Assembly: GCA_033851915.1 (NCBI GenBank)
Contig: JAWSVM010000010.1
Span: forward strand, 1-25,651
Source of the DNA: UBA1672 sp033851915
Lineage (GTDB): Bacteria; Pseudomonadota; Alphaproteobacteria; Micavibrionales; Micavibrionaceae
DNA length: 25,651 bases
Direction of reading: 5' to 3'
Shown here: positions 23,305-25,651 of the stretch, in pieces
Numbering within the stretch: position 1 is the stretch's first letter
How the letters are laid out: every line of letters begins with the position of its first letter
Made by a program: the position numbers and the translations under genes
Notes under the pieces: model-generated
Told to the model about the DNA's origin: nothing
What the model saw: the letters and a program-made list of their open reading frames with translations, nothing else
Database searches by the model: none

Positions 23305-23862
23305 ATGCCAGAAAATACAAAGCTATCCTCATCCGTAACAGTTAAGCAGTATAAAGAAATGCTTCAAAACGAACAGAGAAATAATATTGCTGACTTTATT
23401 TTAGAAAGATTTACCGAGAGATATTTAACTCCCTTTGCTAATGAAGATACCAAGCACGGATTTAGCATGATGGCAATTTCATGCTTAATGATTGAAGCAC
23501 TAGAGTCATTCAAGCAGGGTTGGCCTAACTCAAATAGTAGAAGCGCTTTAGCTTTTTGCTATTTTTTTGATAGCAGCAAACACTTCACCGAACTAAGTGG
23601 CTCTCACCAAGCATTTTACAAACATATTAGATGTGGGCTTTTACATCAGGCCGAAACAACTGGCGGCTGGAAAATAACAAGAAAAAAAGGGCAGCCACTA
23701 CTCAATCCTGAAACAAACACAATAAATGCCTACAAATTCATGCAAAACTTAAAAAAAGAAATAGAAGACTACACTAATGAATTAAAACATAGCGAATGGA
23801 ACTCACCACTTTGGACAAACACAAGAAAGAAAATTAAATATATTTGCAATCAATGCAAATAG
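23305..23862 (+). CDS. HEPN-like hypothetical protein
   Basis: A 185-residue, mostly helical protein. ATAAGGA lies before the ATG. The sequence FYKHIRCGLLHQAETTGGW contains R109-x4-H114, the R-x4-6-H signature of HEPN ribonucleases, at the start of a helix after long helices (HGFSMMAISCLMIEALESF). The C-terminus ends CNQCK. HEPN proteins often cut RNA in toxin-antitoxin or phage-defence systems. No partner nucleotidyltransferase is adjacent, and the HEPN label rests on one motif and overall shape, so treat it as a candidate. It stands 54 bases after hipA-2 and may be read with it. Confidence 0.5.
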   Translation: MPENTKLSSSVTVKQYKEMLQNEQRNNIADFILERFTERYLTPFANEDTKHGFSMMAISCLMIEALESFKQGWPNSNSRSALAFCYFFDSSKHFTELSGSHQAFYKHIRCGLLHQAETTGGWKITRKKGQPLLNPETNTINAYKFMQNLKKEIEDYTNELKHSEWNSPLWTNTRKKIKYICNQCK

Positions 23863-23981
23863 GAAAGTTAGAAATCCAAACTTCGTTTAGAAAGTTCGGT
23901 TCAATAGAAATAGCTCTCACCATATGTTTTCGAACACACATTAACGATATATTAAACAATTACAGGTTCTAATAGAGGTAG

Positions 23982-24031
23982 GGCAAAGCCATCTGTCATA
24001 GACAGATCGGATCATGAGCAACGGCTGTGCC
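23982..24031. promoter_or_regulatory. Nested dyad upstream of the excision/integration genes
   Basis: ATCTGTC-ATA-GACAGAT (23991-24007) is a perfect 7-bp hairpin. It is flanked by the imperfect repeat GGCAAAGCC (23982-23990) and GGCTGTGCC (24023-24031). It lies about 70 bases before the AlpA-like gene and could be its operator or a leader structure. The rest of 23863-24100 shows only a GGTTCAAT half-site of the end palindrome, at 23898-23905. Confidence 0.4.
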
Positions 24032-24100
24032 TTATCATTAAAATGGGTGAATACAAGATAGACAGCATTGGTGCTGCCTATAGCACAAGGAAGTTGCCCT

Positions 24101-24394
24101 ATGAAAAATCTATTGTTCAAAGGCCTAAGCCTTAAAGAAACATTTGAAGCGCACGTAACTGCTGCGCTCATGATTCAATCTAATGCACTCATCCCCATCA
24201 AATTAGCCGCCCGGCTCTGCGGTATTTCCAGACAAGAAATAAATCGCCGCATCCAAAGAGGCACGTTCCCAAATCCCAGAAAGCTGTCGGGTAAGAAAGG
24301 CTCTGTGCGTAAAGCCTTTTACCTCGGTGATATTCACGAGTGGATTAAAAATCCGCATATGTACCGACAATGTGACATTGGGGAGCAATCCTAA
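24101..24394 (+). CDS. AlpA-like DNA-binding protein / excisionase candidate
   Basis: From ATG 24101 (behind ACAAGGAAG) the protein has 97 residues. An upstream in-frame start at 24068 is less likely. Residues about 30-75 form a MerR-type winged helix: LIPIKLAARLCGISRQEINR, then a basic wing (RGTFPNPRKLSGKKGSVRKA), then FYLGDIHEWIKNP. AlpA-type proteins control integrase expression or act as recombination directionality factors. The stop shares a base with the next ATG (TAATG), so it is coupled to the next HTH gene and, through it, to the integrase. Confidence 0.75.
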   Translation: MKNLLFKGLSLKETFEAHVTAALMIQSNALIPIKLAARLCGISRQEINRRIQRGTFPNPRKLSGKKGSVRKAFYLGDIHEWIKNPHMYRQCDIGEQS

Positions 24395-24651
24395 TGTCTG
24401 ACAAACCTTTTTCAGCCACAACCCTAGCCGAGCGTTGGGGCGTGTCACGTCAACATATCCACAACCTAATAGATAAGGACTCTATTAAAAATACATTCAA
24501 GCTTGGTAATCTCATAAGAATACCGGCATGGGAAGTAGAAAGGATTGAACAATGTGGAAACTCGTGTTTTTCAGAGGAAAGTATTACGCCTACACAAAAA
24601 TCGAAGGAAAATCGATTAGGCGATCTCTACGTACCTCCGACGAATCATTAG
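24394..24651 (+). CDS. Excisionase-like HTH protein overlapping int
   Basis: An 85-residue protein. Residues 5-50 form a helix-turn-helix (FSATTLAERWGVSRQHIHNL) with a short wing (FKLGNLIRIPAWEVERIEQC). The tail after residue 53 lies in a region that also codes for the start of the integrase in another frame (100-base overlap). The HTH is complete before the overlap, so the tail may be dispensable. Together with the AlpA-like gene it would set the direction of recombination by bending the att DNA. Confidence 0.72.
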   Translation: MSDKPFSATTLAERWGVSRQHIHNLIDKDSIKNTFKLGNLIRIPAWEVERIEQCGNSCFSEESITPTQKSKENRLGDLYVPPTNH

Positions 24652-25496
24652 CCGATTCGCGTTTTGAGGATTTTGTCAGGAACCAAAAGCGACCAAGCAC
24701 GACCCTTGAAGATATCTTTCAGGAATACATGGATGAAAAGAATAACCCCACTCTACAATACAGATGGAAAGTTTTAGCACCGCACTTCAAAAACCTGCTG
24801 CCAGACCAAATAAACACTGACGTTTGTAAAAGATACGAAACGATCAGGTTAAAAACAGGCAAGAAACCCTCCACTATTGCGACAGAACTTGCACTTTTAC
24901 GTGCAGCTATCAGATTTAATGATAGAAATACGAAAGCAGTGTTTTATATTCCCAGCGCTTCTCCGCCGCGCGATAGATACTTAACAAAAGAAGAAGCGCA
25001 ACGACTTATAAGGGCAGCAATCGAGCCTCATGTAAAATTATTTATCATCTTAGGCATTACAACTGCGTCCAGAAAATCGGCTATCCTTAACTTAAAATGG
25101 GATCAAGTAGACCTTGAACGCGGCCTTATTAATTTCGGAAACAACAATAAGAACAAACGAAAAGCAGTTGTCCCGATCAACAACACATTGGAACGCGCAC
25201 TGGAAGAGGCTTACAACGCAAGAACGACTGATTATGTGATTGAATATGGCAGCAAGCCTATCAAAGATATAAAGAGAGGCTTTGCGGCTTCTGTAACACG
25301 AGCTGGGCTGGATAATGTATCGCCACACACTTTAAGACATACATCTGCCGTATGGATGGCAGAAGACAGAACACCGATGAGTGAAATCTCACAATATTTA
25401 GGGCATAAAAACACCCTTATTACAGAGAGTGTTTACGCACGTTATTCACCTGAATATTTGAGAAAGCCAGCCAGTTCACTAGAGTTATTAGACTAA
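24552..25496 (+). CDS. int: Tyrosine integrase of the element
   Basis: A 314-residue tyrosine recombinase, slightly short for the family. The start at 24552 follows GAAAGGA closely. There is a short N-terminal beta region (FFRGKYYAYTKIEGKSIRRS), a SAM-like core-binding domain (about 48-125) and the catalytic domain (143-300). Catalytic residues are Arg174 (TASRKSAIL), a probable Lys in NKRKAVVPI, His259-x-x-Arg262 (HTLRHTS), His285 (YLGHKN) and nucleophile Tyr295 (ESVYARY). The set is complete. It lies against the tRNA-Thr gene carrying attR and should integrate and excise the element at the 22-bp core. Its stop codon falls inside the right copy of the palindromic end repeat. Confidence 0.93.
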   Translation: MWKLVFFRGKYYAYTKIEGKSIRRSLRTSDESLADSRFEDFVRNQKRPSTTLEDIFQEYMDEKNNPTLQYRWKVLAPHFKNLLPDQINTDVCKRYETIRLKTGKKPSTIATELALLRAAIRFNDRNTKAVFYIPSASPPRDRYLTKEEAQRLIRAAIEPHVKLFIILGITTASRKSAILNLKWDQVDLERGLINFGNNNKNKRKAVVPINNTLERALEEAYNARTTDYVIEYGSKPIKDIKRGFAASVTRAGLDNVSPHTLRHTSAVWMAEDRTPMSEISQYLGHKNTLITESVYARYSPEYLRKPASSLELLD

Positions 25497-25514
25497 AAGG
25501 GTTCAATTGAACCC
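25494..25514. repeat. Right copy of palindromic end repeat
   Basis: Identical to 111-131, containing the palindrome GGGTTCAATTGAACCC. It begins with the integrase stop codon. CGTCATGTT at 25522-25530 also recurs after the left copy. It could be an arm-type site or, as a T-poor palindrome after int, an inefficient terminator. Confidence 0.6.
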
Positions 25515-25553
25515 GAGAGAACGTCATGTTGAAAAGCTAAGTCATTGATTTAA

Positions 25554-25628
25554 TGGTGCTGCTGGGGAGAATTAAACTCCCGACCTCGTCATTACCAATG
25601 ACGCGCTCTACCACTGAGCTACAGCAGC
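25554..25628 (-). tRNA. tRNA-Thr (anticodon GGT)
   Basis: A complete 75-nt cloverleaf on the minus strand including an encoded CCA end. The acceptor GCTGCTG/CAGCAGC, D stem GCTC/GAGC, anticodon stem CGTCA/TGACG with loop TTGGTAA (anticodon GGT, reading ACC/ACT), and T stem GGGAG/CTCCC are all perfectly paired. The T loop reads TTTAATT, with T instead of the nearly invariant C at position 56. The 3' part, including this T loop, lies on the element side of attR, so the element supplied it. Confidence 0.93.
25578..25599. repeat. attR core inside tRNA-Thr
   Basis: The 22 bases match 1-22 exactly and diverge at the next base. They span the tRNA from the anticodon loop to the first T-stem base. 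To the right, the tRNA 5' half is host DNA; to the left, the 3' half came with the element. Confidence 0.85.
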
Positions 25629-25651
25629 AGCCTCATAAGATGAGCCGCAAA

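Larger units (their letters stand above)
1..25599. mobile_element. Integrative mobilizable element in tRNA-Thr(GGT)
   Basis: The element is bounded by a 22-bp direct repeat (1-22 and 25578-25599) that is part of the tRNA-Thr gene. A tyrosine integrase gene ends 81 bp from the right repeat. Inside are a coupling protein, MobC, relaxase, ArdA, two HipBA modules and a five-gene GTPase/PNP operon, but no VirB-type channel genes. This fits an integrative mobilizable element that would use another element's secretion channel. The window begins inside the left repeat, so its true left edge, and any displaced host tRNA 3' end, lie outside the window. Confidence 0.85.

Noticed and set aside
1..25651. 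CRISPR array
   Set aside because: No regularly spaced repeats were seen; the repeats present are pairs at element ends or operator-like copies.

Overview
The window is almost exactly one integrated mobile element of about 25.6 kb, sitting in a tRNA-Thr(GGT) gene. A 22-bp stretch of the tRNA (anticodon loop to start of the T stem) occurs at 1-22 and again inside the intact tRNA at 25578-25599. A tyrosine integrase with two small excisionase-type HTH proteins lies just inside the tRNA end. The tRNA sequence, the relaxase/MobC/recombinase set and the ArdA type suggest an alphaproteobacterium of moderate to low GC. I cannot name the genus.

Layout, left to right: attL and a non-coding end with a palindromic repeat (1-388); a HipB/HipA module (389-1988); an unknown leftward gene (2098-2814); a long rightward transfer operon (2992-11014) with a membrane protein, two exported VWA-type proteins, a VirD4/TraG coupling protein, two small unknowns, a large serine recombinase, MobC and a relaxase whose reading frame is broken near its C-terminus; three small unknown genes (11043-12325); antirestriction ArdA on the minus strand (12439-12954) with a hairpin-rich upstream region (13213-13580); a 58-aa gene (13583-13759); a five-gene leftward defence-type operon (20408 down to 13751); an excisionase-like HTH gene (20665-20853); about 800 bp of non-coding, structured DNA with an oriT-like nick motif (20854-21652); a second HipB/HipA module (21653-23250); an HEPN-like protein (23305-23862); and the AlpA-like, HTH and integrase module (24101-25496) against the tRNA.

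No VirB mating-channel genes are present, so this looks like an integrative mobilizable element: it has its own relaxosome and coupling protein but would borrow a channel. ArdA would protect incoming DNA, and the two HipBA modules may stabilise the element.

The most interesting cargo is the 13751-20408 operon. It matches the layout of the computationally described GTPase-associated conflict systems: a helical GASH-type protein, two different P-loop GTPases, a large GAP1-type protein, and an effector. The effector is a nucleoside-phosphorylase-fold (PNP) protein. Its C-terminal roughly 80 residues are visibly homologous to the C-terminal roughly 85 residues of the GAP1-like protein (shared Y-P-[KR]-G, W-x-R-A-G-G and L-Q-x-M motifs). 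That is the effector-associated-domain (EAD) logic, in which like domains recruit the effector to the sensor complex. The inferred model is a GTPase-controlled sensor that unleashes a nucleotide-cleaving enzyme on infection. The family assignments rest on motif recognition without a database search.
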